Part shown: one piece after another, positions 1 to 10,689 of the stretch
How positions within the stretch are numbered: position 1 is the first letter of the stretch
How the letters are laid out: every line of letters starts with the position of its first letter
From: Nyssa sinensis
Lineage: Eukaryota; Streptophyta; Magnoliopsida; Cornales; Nyssaceae
Assembly (NCBI GenBank): GCA_008638375.1
Contig: CM018033.1
Coordinates: 17,450,017-17,514,016, forward strand
Reading direction: 5' to 3'
DNA: 64,000 nt
Translations under genes and position numbers: made by a program
The notes under the pieces: generated by a model
The model's input: only the letters and a program-made list of their open reading frames with translations
What the model was told of the DNA's origin: nothing
The model's database searches: none

Positions 1-1
1 C

Positions 2-2296
2 CCTTCACAGATCAAAGCATTGACAGAGCTAGAGCCACTGAGGTCCAAAAAATATGTCCAAGCACTAAATGGTAGGATCGTAGCTCTGAACAGATTCATT
101 TTCAGGTCCAACGATCGTTGCTTCCCGTTCTTCAAAGCCCTGATGGGGAACAAGGCCCTTGAATGGACCCTTGAGTGCGACAAGGCCTTCCAAGAACTTG
201 AGCAATATATGGCATCCCCAGAGCTCCTATCCAAACTAGTACAGGGGGAAAAGCTCTTTCTATACCTCGCGGTATTTGAGAACGCAGTGAGCTCTGCGCT
301 TATCTGAGAAGAAAGAGGGATTCAGAAGCCAGTATTATATGTTAGCAAGGCACTCATAGGATCTGAGAAAAGATATTCTGAGGTCGAAAAGTCGGCATTT
401 GCCTTAATAATATCTGCTCGGAAGCTCCGGACTTATTTTCAAGCTCACTCAATGGTGATCCCAACATCTTACCCCATGAAGGCAATTTTGCACAAGCCAG
501 ACACCTCGGGACGATTAGTAAAATGGTCTGTAGAACTGGGGGAATTTGATATATCATACGTACCTAGGACCTCCATCAAAGCCCAAGCTTTGGCAGATTT
601 CGTTGCAGAACTCACTCCAGTTCTGCAGGACGATCCTAGGGTAAATGCGAGCACAACAGTGTGGCAGCTTTACGTCGATGGCTCCTCTACCAACAAAGGC
701 TCCGGAGTCGGCATTGTACTCCGATCTCCAGAGGGGATCTCAATAGAAAAGGCGATTACCCTGAAGTTCAGAGCCTCGAACAATGAAGCTAAGTACGAAG
801 CACTGATCCTCAGCATGAGATTGGCCTTGGAATGTGAAGTTCGGAGCCTCGAAGCATTCTCTGATTCCCAACTAGTGGTGGGCCAAGTCCCGGGTGAGTT
901 CACACCCAAAGATGACAGAATGATCAGGTATACAGAAATAGTGAACTCATTAAAGAAATTATTCTCGGACTTCACTATCCACAAAATAGACAAAAGTCAG
1001 AACGCCCGAGCCGATGCCTGGGCAAACATGGCCTTTCACCTCAAACCAAACGGGGACTCCGAAGTCAATATTTCTTGCTAAAATGGGCCAAGTATCGAGG
1101 AGGTTTAGTCTGCCCACTCAACAAAGCAAAGTTAGGACTGGAGAACTTCAATCCTCCAGTACTTAAAAGACGGACAGCTTCTAGAGGACAAGAACCAAGC
1201 TCGAAACATACGGATCAAAGAAACATGGTACCTTATCGTAAATGAGAAGCTCTACCGTAGGTCATATTCCCAGCCTTTCCTGAGGTGCTTATCCCCAGAA
1301 GAGTCTGAATACGTCTTGGCCAAAATTCATGAAGGGATATGTGGAAATCCCAACGGTAGCAGAACAATCGCCCATCGAGCTTTGACTCATGGCTACTACT
1401 GGCCTAGCATGCTCAGGCACGCTAGAGAATACGTGAAAAGATGCGATAAATGTCAACGCTTTACCTCGTACCAGCATCAGCCACACCATGAACTCACCCC
1501 TATTACTAGTCCATGGCCCTTCGCTCAATGAGGGATGGACATTGTGGGACCATTGCCAAAAGCCTCCCAGAACAGAACATATTTGCTCGTCGCCATCGAT
1601 TACTTTTCCAAGTAGGCCGAAGCGGAACCCCTAACCCATATTACAGAGACAGAGGTGAGAAACTTTACATAGAAAAACATAATCTCTAGGTTCGGTGTGC
1701 CCCGTGTTATCATCTCCGACAACGGCACTCAATTCGCTAGGAAGGTATTCGGGAAATTCTATAGCGACCTGCAGATTAGCCACCACTTCTCCTCACCAGG
1801 GCACCCTCAGGCTAATGGACAGGCCGAAGTCACCAATCGGACGATCCTCGACGCCATCAAAAAGAGATTGGAACAGGCCAAAGAAAAATGGGTCGAAGAG
1901 CTCCTGGGAGTGCTCTGGGCATACTGAACCACAAGAAGAACGTCAATTGCGGAAACGCCATTCTCTCTCGCATATGGTACCGAAGTGATCATTTCTGTCG
2001 AGATTGGCATGCCCACACTAAGGTCGGAAGCCTTCGCTCAAGAGGCCAACGATCGCCATCTAGCAGAAAACCTCGACCTGCTAGAAGAAAGAAGGAAGCA
2101 GGCTGGAATCAAGGCCGAAGAGTATCGTCACATAGCCAAGAGCTTTAATCAGAGGGTGATACTCACGGTTTTCCAGCTCGGTGACCTTGTCCTAAGGAAG
2201 GTTTTTCCCAACACTAAGGATCCCACCATGGGGAAGCTCTCCCCGAATTGGGAGGGGCCCTACAAAGTCATCAAGATTATCAGACCAATGACCTAG
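2..2296 (+). pseudogene. Ty3/gypsy pol remnant: RT thumb, RNase H, integrase
   Basis: All recognisable pieces lie in one frame (frame 2), so this is one former polyprotein. In order: RT connection region (2-307, with the FLYLAV-SSALI block), RT-linked RNase H remnant (308-600, VSKAL and RYSEVEK), a second RNase H domain (670-1040, YVDGSS, NNEAKYEAL, SDSQLV, ending in an ADAWANMA block), integrase zinc finger (about 1326-1470, H-H then CDKC), and integrase core (1534-1930, MDIVGPLP, ISDNGTQF, GHPQANGQAE). A C-terminal GKLSPNWEGPYKV block ends near 2280. In-frame stops occur at 305-307, 1079-1081, 1529-1531, 1613-1615, 1670-1672 and 1925-1927. Most replace Trp or Arg codons, as expected from C-to-T decay. 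The linker between RNase H and the zinc finger (about 1082-1200) also holds stops. Not functional. Confidence 0.88.
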
Positions 2297-2393
2297 TGGC
2301 TTGGCTAGAAGACCTGTTTGGTAAAACCCTTCTGAGGCCTTGGAATTTTGAGCATCTGAGGAGATATTATCAATAAGATTTTTCTTTGGAAAG

Positions 2394-2870
2394 TATTCAA
2401 TTCAATGCACATGTCTCCAGACCTGGTCCATTTAAAAAGGCCTTTACGAGCAAGAGTGCTGTAGGCATGGTCTCAAATTCAATGCACAGGTCTCCAGACC
2501 TAGTCCATTTAAAAATGCCCCTACGAGCAAGAGTGTTGTAGGCATGGTCTCAAATTCAATGCACAGGTCTCCAGACCTGGTCCATTTAAAAAGGCCCCTA
2601 TGAGCAAGAGTGATGTAGGCATGGTCTCAAATTCAATGCACAGGTCTCCAAACTAGGTCCATTTAAAAAGGCCCCTACGAGCAAGAGTGATATAGGCATG
2701 GTCTCAAATTCAATACATAGGTCTCCAAACCTGGTCCATTTAAAAAGGCCCCTACGAGCAAGAGTGTTATAGGCATGGTCTCATATTCAATGCATAGGTC
2801 TCCAGACCAGGTCCATTTAAAAAGGCCCTTGAGAACAAGATCGTTGTGGGCATAGTCTCGAAACAATATG
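2394..2870 (+). repeat. 77-bp tandem repeat array, about six copies
   Basis: The phrase TCTCAAATTCAATGCA recurs at 2471, 2548, 2625 and 2702, and variants at 2779 and 2856, giving an exact 77-bp period. A further partial unit starts near 2394. Units contain GGTCTCCAGACCTGGTCC, which is partly palindromic (GGTCTCCAGACC), then a CATTTAAAAAGGCCCCTACG block. Units differ by a few substitutions and decay towards the right end. The array lies between the pol remnant and the antisense gene, where Tat-lineage elements are known to carry variable 3' untranslated tandem repeats that can seed satellites. Confidence 0.92.
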
Positions 2871-2929
2871 TGTGTCCTCAGATATGATCTATTTACAGGC
2901 ATGATCCCAAGTATATTAGGTCTGAAGAT

Positions 2930-3240
2930 TTATGAATTACCTTGAATTATTACAAGTGTTCCACCTCTGGATCCCTAGTTGGGGGATAATGTTTCCAGGT
3001 CAGAATTCTTATTGATTATCAGGTCTGACTTTTATTAAGTAACTTGTTTTGTTACAAGTATTTCACCTCTGGAATAGTTCTTTAAAAAGTTCTATTCTTG
3101 GATCCCTACTGAGGGGCAGTGGTTTCAAATCTGAGAGATTGCCAATCATCGGGTCTGAGATCTTATTAAGTTACTTGTTATTAGTCAAAGTGTTTTACTT
3201 CTAGATCCCCCTATTAAGGGATAATACATTCAGGTTTGAA
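2930..3240 (+). repeat. Degenerate longer-period tandem repeat, about 2.5 copies
   Basis: Three imperfect units each contain an ACAAGTGTTCCACCTCTGG-like start (2949, 3055, and a weaker AAAGTGTTTTACTTCTAG at 3187), then GGATCCCTA, a GGGATAAT-like box and a GGTCTGA box. Spacing is about 105-130 bp, with an insertion in the middle unit. The array is distinct from the neighbouring 77-bp array. It probably belongs to the same 3' non-coding region of the Tat-type element. Confidence 0.6.
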
Positions 3241-3447
3241 GTATGGTTAACTGGGTTGGTTAAAATTACAAGTATCTCAGATCCACACAACAAGCAATAA
3301 AAAACAATTACTTTCATTAATGAAAACCTGAAAATGCTGAGGATTACAACGAAAAAGTAAAAATAGTACAATCTAATTTGGATTAACTGGGGGAACGGCA
3401 GAAATGGGCACTGCACCTTCAATGACGGCACCCTCAGCTGACTGGTT

Positions 3448-5225
3448 TTAAGCGAGCTCGGGGGAGTTCGACAATGATTCTTCCACTTCTACATCATCAA
3501 CCCCCGAGATGTCCAAGTCAGGGTAGAGCTTCTGGATCCTCTTCCTGAAGAGATGATACCTAGAATCCATAAACTCACTCCCCATCCGGTTCACCATGTC
3601 TAGCAACCCCTTCTTCGTCTCCGCCTTGGCTGCTTCTACGCTGGCCACTAGCTTCCGAGCTACCGCTGCCTCTGCCTCCTTGAACTCTTTCTTCAAAAGC
3701 TCTAGGCGTTGGCCGAACTTGTTCCTTTAGGCAAGCATGGACTCTATGCCCTGCGCTGCTTCAATATATTTTCTTTTAAGGGACTCAAATTTTGCTTCTA
3801 GGGAACGAGCGGCATCCTGGGCAGCCTCCACCTCAGAATGGGCATCTGCGAGCTCGAAGCGGGCTGCCTCCGGCTCAGACTAAAGACGATTAACCCTTTG
3901 GGAGTCCTCTGGGTTGTCCAGGATGGCAACCATCGCTTGGGCAGCCTGCAGGCAATAACAAAAAGGTTAACAAAAATAATAAGCAAGCCACAATAGAAAA
4001 TCTATCTACCATAGCGCTTACCTTTGCATGTCCCAACACGAGGTTAATTGCTATTTTCCGTGTGCTCATGCCCCGTTAGGACGCCGACCATAACGCATCG
4101 AAGGCGCGCTTCACGGCCTCGACGCCCGAAAGTGCGGAGGCTATAGTTGGAGGAATGAAGCTCGGCATACCCTCGCTTCGGGGCACCGAACCCGCCCCTG
4201 AAGAAGGAGGCCTGATGGCCTCTTAAAACGAAGTCTGAGGGGGAGGAAAACATGTCGGTAGGGGAGTAGGTACTGAGACCTCGGCCGATGCAGCAGGAGC
4301 ATCCTTCGCCCTCATTTTCTTTTGAAGAGGGGCAATAACGGAGGAGGACGGGCCCCCGACCTTTTTCTTTGTGCTTGGTTTGAAGCCAGCTAACACCCAC
4401 TTCTTTAGTGTCGCTTCCTTGCTCCTTATAAGTTGGTGTCCATCAGATTCTGAGAAGAAAAGATCTAGTTGTGAGGTCTATGAGGAGTGAAGGTCGGTCT
4501 CCTCCAAGCTTTCTTATCTGCAAAAAAGTGTGAAAAATAGAGGGAAATAAGATAATCAGAGTAGGAAAAAGAATAAAGAAAAACTACCATGTACAGATAT
4601 GAGATCTCACCCTTAATACCGGTGTGCCGCGGAAATAGACTCAACCGGTCTGCAAAATCTTCATGTTCCCATCCTCCTCCAACAAAGAAAAACCATTTCT
4701 TCTATGTTTTGTTGGAAGACGGTACCGAGGTCAAGGGCCGGAACCGTTGATCGAAAGACATATAAAAAAGCCCCTCAGAGCTGAGGTACTTCATGTCCAT
4801 CTGACTCCGAATGAGGTCTAGATCTACCTCCAGTTGTTGATGTTCAGCTCAGCAAGACAGATCTGGAACCAACAGAAGAATTTATTTAGGAGGGGGTGTA
4901 AAGGAAATCGTACGCCTATCTCAAACCACTCGAGATAGACGCAGATCTCCCCCCTCTCGATGTCCGCAGGACGATCGGACTTCTTGGGGACCCTACATGT
5001 CACATTTTTGGGAAACATATAGTCTTTTCTAATGGTTTCCAACACAGCCACGGTAATGGCACTTTCACCCTCTTCTCTCTGAGATCGGCCAGAGGTACCA
5101 GCCTCTTTATTCCTAGACTTGAGGTGGGCCTCCACAAGCACCACATTGGATCCCCTACTAGACTTATGATTGGAGCTAGAAGAAGAAGAAGAAGAAAAGG
5201 AAACCCTATCACTACCCATTTCCAT
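3448..5225 (-). pseudogene. Antisense accessory gene of Tat-type element (putative gypsy-type transposon N-terminal domain)
   Basis: Read on the minus strand from a Met codon at 5225. It opens with a Ser-rich stretch (poly-Ser near 5170-5190). A conserved block follows (about 4824-5040: FPKNVTCRVP, then GEICVYLEWFEIGVRFPLHP). This resembles the Pfam family described as putative gypsy type transposon (PF04195), which is common in plant genomes. A Ser/Pro-rich linker (about 4044-4400) and a charged, Ala/Glu-rich coiled-coil tail (3448-3945, KKEFKEAEAAVARK) follow. A clean 76-bp GT-AG intron (3946-4021, minus strand) joins the linker to the tail. The region 4440-4820 probably holds further exon or intron sequence that I could not resolve. 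In-frame stops in linker and tail (for example TAG for CAG near 3883) show it is broken. Function is unknown; family naming is from memory of motif style. Confidence 0.65.
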
Positions 5226-5666
5226 ATCCGCCCTAAAGGAATGTCGAAGTACGACGTGACAAAAAACAGAGAATGATGGGAGGGGTAAAAGAAGAATAGA
5301 AACAATTAAAGTAATAGGGGATGAGAAATTACCAGATGGAAGGGCGATCAGGCGACGGTGGTCGAAAATCGCAATGGGTTGCCGAAAATCGCTCACAAAT
5401 GCCTTGAAAGTGTTTGAAAGTTGTAAACGGAATAGCCGAATAAACACCTCTACTATTTATAAGAGGTGATAGAGACATCATTTAATGTCTCGAAAAAGCA
5501 AACGACGGCTGCATAATAATGGCCTCGATTGTTGAAACGACAAAGCGCGTAGCAATTATACCAATGTGGCTATTTTCCCCTCGAAATGCGAAATGGTACA
5601 TTAATTGCTGCACGTGTGACCCTTCAGAAACCCTACCCTGAGTTCTGTATGCGTGCTTAGAACTAA

Positions 5667-5685
5667 GGCTCCGGGGGGGAATAGC
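5667..5685 (+). other. Polypurine tract of the Tat-type element
   Basis: A run containing CCGGGGGGGAATAGC lies directly before TGATACGCC, the presumed LTR start. A purine run abutting a TG start is the expected plus-strand priming site. Confidence 0.6.
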
Positions 5686-6189
5686 TGATACGCCAAAAAT
5701 ATGCGAACTAACCAGAACTTGACACGTGTCTGGATTTACTGTGTGCAGGTCACGAAGTAACTAGCCATACTGATCTGACGTCAGACTAAGGGACTCGGAA
5801 AGGCTACGTCTCACAAATACCAACCTCAGTAATACCGGTCTCAGCAATACCGACCTCCTCCTCGTCATCATCTTGGCCTACCGACCTCGGAACGATGGGA
5901 CAGACGGCGATGTGAAGCAGGTAGCCCTGTAAAACAGTGATGCAAGTGATCATGATGGGACTGCCACCGTCAGACAATAGTAAATCCTAGACTTTGCTCC
6001 ACCAACTCCTACCCACTTTGACAGACAATCAACCTATAAGTGTAACCTTTAAGGTACATTGAAAAGGGGAATCATTCAATTTACTTTCTTTAAGCTTTAT
6101 TTATTCTCTACTAACTTTATCATCGGAGTGGCTACTGTTGGAGCCATCCTCGACGGCATTCTAACTCCATTTCTTCTCAGATTTCATAC
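5686..6189 (+). mobile_element. Partial 3' LTR of the Tat-type element
   Basis: It starts with TGATACGCC immediately after the polypurine tract. It contains a run of short ACCTC/ACCGAC-type repeats (5815-5885). Its sequence stops resembling one unit at 6190, where a different LTR family (TGTCATGACCCGG) begins. I found no matching second LTR in the window, so the right edge is inferred. Confidence 0.5.
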
Positions 6190-7614
6190 TGTCATGACCC
6201 GGAACCCACCCTATACGGATCTTGTATCGTGGGGCCGACCCAATGGTTGTCCCTACTTTTTTCATTCTTTTACCAATGATAATAGTAAATAATATAAGCA
6301 TGACATTAAAGTGCGGAAGCTTTATTACAATTATTGTTCAAAGACTAAATTTAAACTAATAATAATCTGATCATAAACCACTCTTAGGTGGTCAATATAT
6401 GGGAGAGACTTCGTTCACTACTATCACGCTCCTCAACTGTCTTCCTATGCTCTTGAACTCCTACTATGGTTCTGTAACATTTTCACCAGAAAAAATTTAG
6501 TAAGGGTGAGCTACAAACTCAGTAAGTAAACGCCTATCTCAAATACGAGTTAGAGTAATCATAGAACATATAGGATCATAGATGAACATGATAGCCAGTC
6601 ATGGAAGCAATTTCAGTAAGCAGAAAGATGCCAGAATGGCCAATAAACAGTAAGGCATAACCGCCAACTATGAGCGCGAACGTACCGCCATCCTCATTGC
6701 TAAGTCAACTTCAAGTTTTCATACTTTCTCCATTTTGTGTGACCAGCCCAAGCCTATTGGAGCGCGGACGTACCACCATCCTCCTCAGCTCTAAGCCACC
6801 CTCAAAGATTCTTACCTAGAGCGCGAACGTACCGCCATCCTCTAAAAATTCTTAACAACGTGTGTTATATACTGTTCAGTATTCGAGCACTAAGGAAATA
6901 CACATAAATCGTATCAAAGTATTGACATGCAATAACTCATCAAGTCCATCAGATAGAACAATATCCATGGTGGGAACAATAACAGTGAACATATATACAT
7001 GAGTACAAGCTTGGCAGTAATGGAAAGATCTTGGCTTAGAAAACCACGTAGAAGAGATAGGAATCCACTTACCTTATCAATGTCCTAGTATCCCGTGACT
7101 TTCTCCTTTCTTTTTGACATGCCTATACATCAATAAACACATTTCAGCTTTCATGTCATTTATCAAATTTATGCATCACTTCTCTAAATGTCTCTTTTAC
7201 TAATTTATGCTTCACGGTTTCCATTTTGAACTTAATTTACTCAAAGGCAAAATGGTCATTTACGTGTCTCTTCTTTTTGGGTTCTATTTTCACAATTTGG
7301 ACTTCACCGTTGAGTCCAGTAGATTTGAAATAATAAAAATCTACTATTTACTTATCTCATTCGGAGTCCGTTTGACTCACCTTCGATGTAGGGGCGTTTT
7401 GGTCATTTTGGCATTCTACGGGTGTTTTATTTTTCGGGACTCCGTCTCATGAAACAGACCTCACCATTAAATCCAGAAGGTCCAAAATAGTCAATTCACA
7501 CTATTTATTTGACTCATTTACCTATCGAAAATTAATTCAATAATTACTAATTTAACTAATTATTTAAATTAATTAAATTAATTAAATATCACTAATATAC
7601 ATATATATTTTGGG

Positions 7615-7737
7615 GCAAGATAGACCACGTGTGCCTTAGTGGCACAGTGGTCTGTGTTCCAAGCATTTACCTATCATCTTGGGTTCAAGTCACAATTTTT
7701 CATTTTGTGTATATACTTTTTTTTTTTTTTTTTTTCA
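7615..7737 (+). mobile_element. Candidate tRNA-derived SINE
   Basis: A possible polymerase III A box (TTAGTGGCACAGTGG, near 7636-7650) is followed about 30 bp later by a good B box (GGGTTCAAGTC, 7681-7691). A T-rich tail of about 19 T ends at 7735. That order and spacing fit plant SINEs. No cloverleaf can be drawn convincingly, so it is not a tRNA gene. I could not define target duplications. Confidence 0.35.
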
Positions 7738-8744
7738 GTTTTTCATTTCCTATATATACTTATAAGGTAATCATTGGATAGCTTCTCCTTTTTAACCAAA
7801 CACCCTTCAAATTTAAATTTAAAAATTTACTCATAAAATAACAGTGTTGGGCAGCCATCTGAATAGGTAGGTCAGGTTGGACCCGACCCGGTTTGGCCCA
7901 AATCAAATCACAAAGTCCCAGCCGTAGAAGAATTACAATGCCAGTCAATCTAATCAAACTTCTACAACCCAATAATCTTCCATCTAGGCCAAGGCCAATA
8001 CAATGCAAGATCTAAAACCCCTCTCTACGTGACTCAAACAGTCCTACTATGTGTATCTATATAAACAATATTTTGAAATTACAAGCGTGCGCATATATAT
8101 ATATATATATATATGAAGAGGAGTGATGCAAAAACCTTATCAGAGATTTGAACCAGAGGGTTGCGTCTGGTATGCTCACTCCGGGAGTCACCGATGATGG
8201 TGCAGTTAAGGCTTGTAGTCTCAGCTCTGGACCGTTGGTGATGTTTACGGTGTAGGACTGATGGCAGTAATGGCGGTTTGATGATGGTGTGGCATGGTTA
8301 CGTTGATGGCGGCGATGGGGGAGAAACTGCTGGTGGTGCGATGGGCAGAACTGTTGGGGTTTGTTGATGGTGAGGCGCAGTTCTGTTGTGGTAGAGAGAT
8401 TGGCAGTGAAGTGAAAATGGCGGTGGGGCTTTGATGGTGGCGGTGGCTATCACACATGGTGGTGGTTCAATCCCATATACAATTCTCTCATTCTCTCTCG
8501 TATCCTTCCATTCCGCCTCTTCTCACCTCATCTCTTTTCTCATTTTAAATCCCCATATCCCACGCCCTTTCCCTTATCTTCCTCAATCCGGTAACGCCCT
8601 CCCCCTTTTAACGCCTAACTTCTCTCCCTCTCAAATCTTTTCTTTTTATTCCAATCCTTATCTGCATTTCTTTTGTTTTGAAATCAAATCCTGATCCAAC
8701 GTCTTGCGCCCCTCCCTTATCCCTTTATTTATTTATCACAATAT

Positions 8745-8816
8745 ATATATATGGGCCGTATATATATATATATACACTTATATATATATATATATATATA
8801 TATATTACTCGAGTAT
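8745..8816. repeat. (TA)n microsatellite inside the decayed LTR
   Basis: Long alternating TA tracts are broken by GGGCCG and CACT. Similar (TA)n tracts recur at 8090-8114, 9465-9485, 9560-9600, 12400-12420, 18530-18556, 33406-33425, 40861-40904 (preceded by (TG)n), 41262-41288 and 44400-44433. All lie in non-coding or LTR DNA. Confidence 0.9.
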
Positions 8817-8973
8817 AAATACAGTTATATTTTTACATATATAAATAATAATTTTTAATTTATTTTATTTTATTTATTTCAACTTCTTCTTTTTTTATAT
8901 TCCGATATCCGTTCGTGGTTTGCTTGGGCATCGCCCGTAAACTATTCGTACTTAAAAAATCATTGAATTTCCA

Positions 8974-10164
8974 AGGCTGCGTTTGGATAGTGATTCAGAT
9001 ATGATTTTCTGAAAAATGTTTTTAAAATGTGTTTCAAAATTTTGTAATTAAATTTTTGAAAACTACAAAAATGCGTTTGGTTATGTTAATCAAAATTCAA
9101 TTTCTGAGTTAAAAATTGTGAAAATGCATTTGGATTCTAATTTTTTAAAAATTTTTCTAAAGATTTTTTTATTTTATATAAAAATAAAATTAAGATAAAT
9201 AACTTATATTTTTTTTAGTCAAAAGAGATTTTAATTAATTTTTATTTGAACATGAAAAAAAAAAAGTTAAAAAAATTTGTCAAAATTAAAAAAATACAAA
9301 AAAATTAAATAAAAGAAATATTTTTGTCATTTTTTTATATGTTTGTTAAATTTTTTTATCATTGTTATTAATAATATTTATATCTATTACATAAAAACTT
9401 CATTGTTTCACCTTGGCACAAGATCTAACCTAGGAGATTTAGGAAAATAAATAAATAAATAAAGATATATATATATATATATATTTAAAATGAAAATATG
9501 CTAAGGCATATAATAATAATTATATAAATGTATATAGAACAAAATACATATATGAACAAATATATATATATATATATATGTGTGTGTATGTATATATATC
9601 CAACTCAGTAAATAAAAAGGAAAAAAAAATAAAATAAAAAAAAGATAAAGGAAAGCAGAAGTAATTGGAAGAGAGTAGAAAAGTGTAAAAGCTTGGGAAA
9701 AAAAAGAAAGAAGAGAAAGTGTGAAAGTGAGAGAGAGAGAACGTGAGAAGCAGGGCAGGAAAAGAGAAGTAAAGAAGAGGAAAGAGGAAAAGAAAGAAAA
9801 GAATAAAAGAAAGTGGAAGAACAGGAGCAGCAGCAGCAGTAGCGGCAAGAGCAGTGGCAGCGACAACGGCAACAACAACGGCAGTGGCAACGACAGCGGC
9901 ATCAGCAGCAGAACGGTGGCAAATTTCAGTTCTTCCAGCCATAATGAATGGCTAGGGTGTAGAAGACATAGGGTGAAAAGAAGGGTCTTGAGGTGTGTGT
10001 GCAGAAGATCTATGGGTAGATATGTTTTTGAAAATGAGAAGTGTATTGGAGAAAAATTGAAAACAGTTTTTAAGATAAAATTAAAATTTTGCTGACTATA
10101 CAAACACATTTTCAAGTTGTGTTTCAGAAAATCTGATTTTGAGTTGATAACCAAACAAGGCCCT
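8974..10164. mobile_element. Candidate non-autonomous DNA transposon with imperfect terminal inverted repeats
   Basis: The left end (GGCTGCGTTTGGATAGTG, 8975) and the reverse complement of the right end (GGGCCTTGTTTGGTTATC, from 10163) can be aligned. The alignment continues through a shared GATTTTCTGAAA block and an AAAATGTGTTT block for roughly 70 bp. GGGCCTTGTTTGG-type ends are frequent in plant hAT and PIF/Harbinger-type elements. Flanks are GAATTTCCA on the left and AATCTTCCA on the right, a possible but imperfect duplication. The interior is AT-rich with an AG-rich and trinucleotide-rich segment and no transposase. The right end coincides with the left border of the duplicated segment. 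Confidence 0.45.
9700..9915 (+). repeat. Purine-rich low-complexity tract and CAG/CGG/AAC trinucleotide run
   Basis: 9720-9815 is almost pure AG. 9822-9910 is an irregular run of CAG, CGG, CAA and ACG triplets. It yields overlapping reading frames on both strands rich in Ser/Gly/Asn/Lys or Leu/Phe/Ala. These are compositional artefacts: no start context, no domain, and it lies inside the candidate DNA transposon. Confidence 0.8.
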
Positions 10165-10689
10165 AATCTTCCATGAACTAATGGATCACTACTAGTCTAC
10201 TTACTTTTTCTTATTGTCTGTTTCTTCTTGATTAGCCTTTTACAACTACAGCACTATCAAAAATTTACAAATTCACCACCGTAGTAGTGTGCAAATGCTT
10301 ATATAATGGATATATGTGTCTAGCCCACTATATGAACCTACGTATACTCTTTGACACTAGGTATATATACTTTAAATATAAGGTATTAAAACATTACAGA
10401 AAAACTAACTATATGAACAAAAATTGAAGTAAAAATGACTCAATGTATCACTATGCTTCAAGAGGTTAGGGTTCATCATGTGAGATATAGTAAGGCCTTA
10501 TTTATAACCAAAATAATGAAAAACCCTAAACCAATTCAAACTAGGACTTGCGCTCGGATGTGGCTTGGCTCCATTTGGACAAACGTGTTACTAGAAAACC
10601 CTTTTGAGAATTTACAATGGAATTTTTAACGATTTTTCCATAAATTAAAAACACATAAATATGTTTAGAAGCATACGTTTTAGTAACTC

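Larger units (their letters stand above)
1..6189 (+). mobile_element. Tat-lineage Ty3/gypsy retrotransposon remnant (3' half)
   Basis: The order seen is RT thumb, RNase H, integrase, tandem repeats, an antisense gene, polypurine tract, then LTR start. Pol followed by a long 3' region with tandem repeats and an antisense open reading frame is typical of the Tat/Ogre/Retand lineage of plant Ty3/gypsy elements. The 5' half (LTR, gag, protease, most of RT) lies outside the window. The 3' LTR appears cut at 6189/6190, where sequence of another LTR family begins. Lineage assignment rests on architecture and on the style of RNase H and integrase; I am fairly sure of Ty3/gypsy and less sure of the exact clade. 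Confidence 0.75.
6190..8960 (-). mobile_element. Decayed LTR of a minus-strand Ty3/gypsy family related to the 30.5-40.7 kb element
   Basis: The left edge TGTCATGACCCGGAACCCAC closely matches the left edges of the LTRs at 30514 and 37522 (TGTCACGACCCGAAACCCAC). The GGGGCCGACC and CCCTACTTTTT boxes are shared. Further matches to that LTR are GCGGAAG motifs near 6315, three GAGCGCGRACGTACC-like repeats (6670-6835), the block with GGGACTCCGTCTCATGAAAC (7437-7456), a GACCCGACCCGG stretch (7880), a CT-rich stretch (8480-8560) and a (TA)n tract with a central CCGTATATA. The order parallels the intact LTRs. No internal region or partner LTR is seen, so it may be a solo or truncated LTR. The right border is uncertain because the last 150 bp match poorly. 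Confidence 0.65.

Noticed and set aside
2394..2870. Regular repeats that might suggest a CRISPR array
   Set aside because: Units are contiguous 77-bp tandem copies without unique spacers, in a plant retrotransposon.
7636..7691. tRNA gene
   Set aside because: A- and B-box-like motifs are present but no acceptor stem or anticodon arm can be paired; a SINE fits better.
8245..8694. Frames around 8245-8694 (His/Ser/Thr-rich and hydrophobic)
   Set aside because: Repetitive GGTGATGG and CT-rich DNA within the decayed LTR; no conservation signal.
9501..10154. 217-codon minus-strand frame rich in Leu, Phe and Ser
   Set aside because: Antisense of an AG-rich tract inside a candidate transposon; composition alone explains it.
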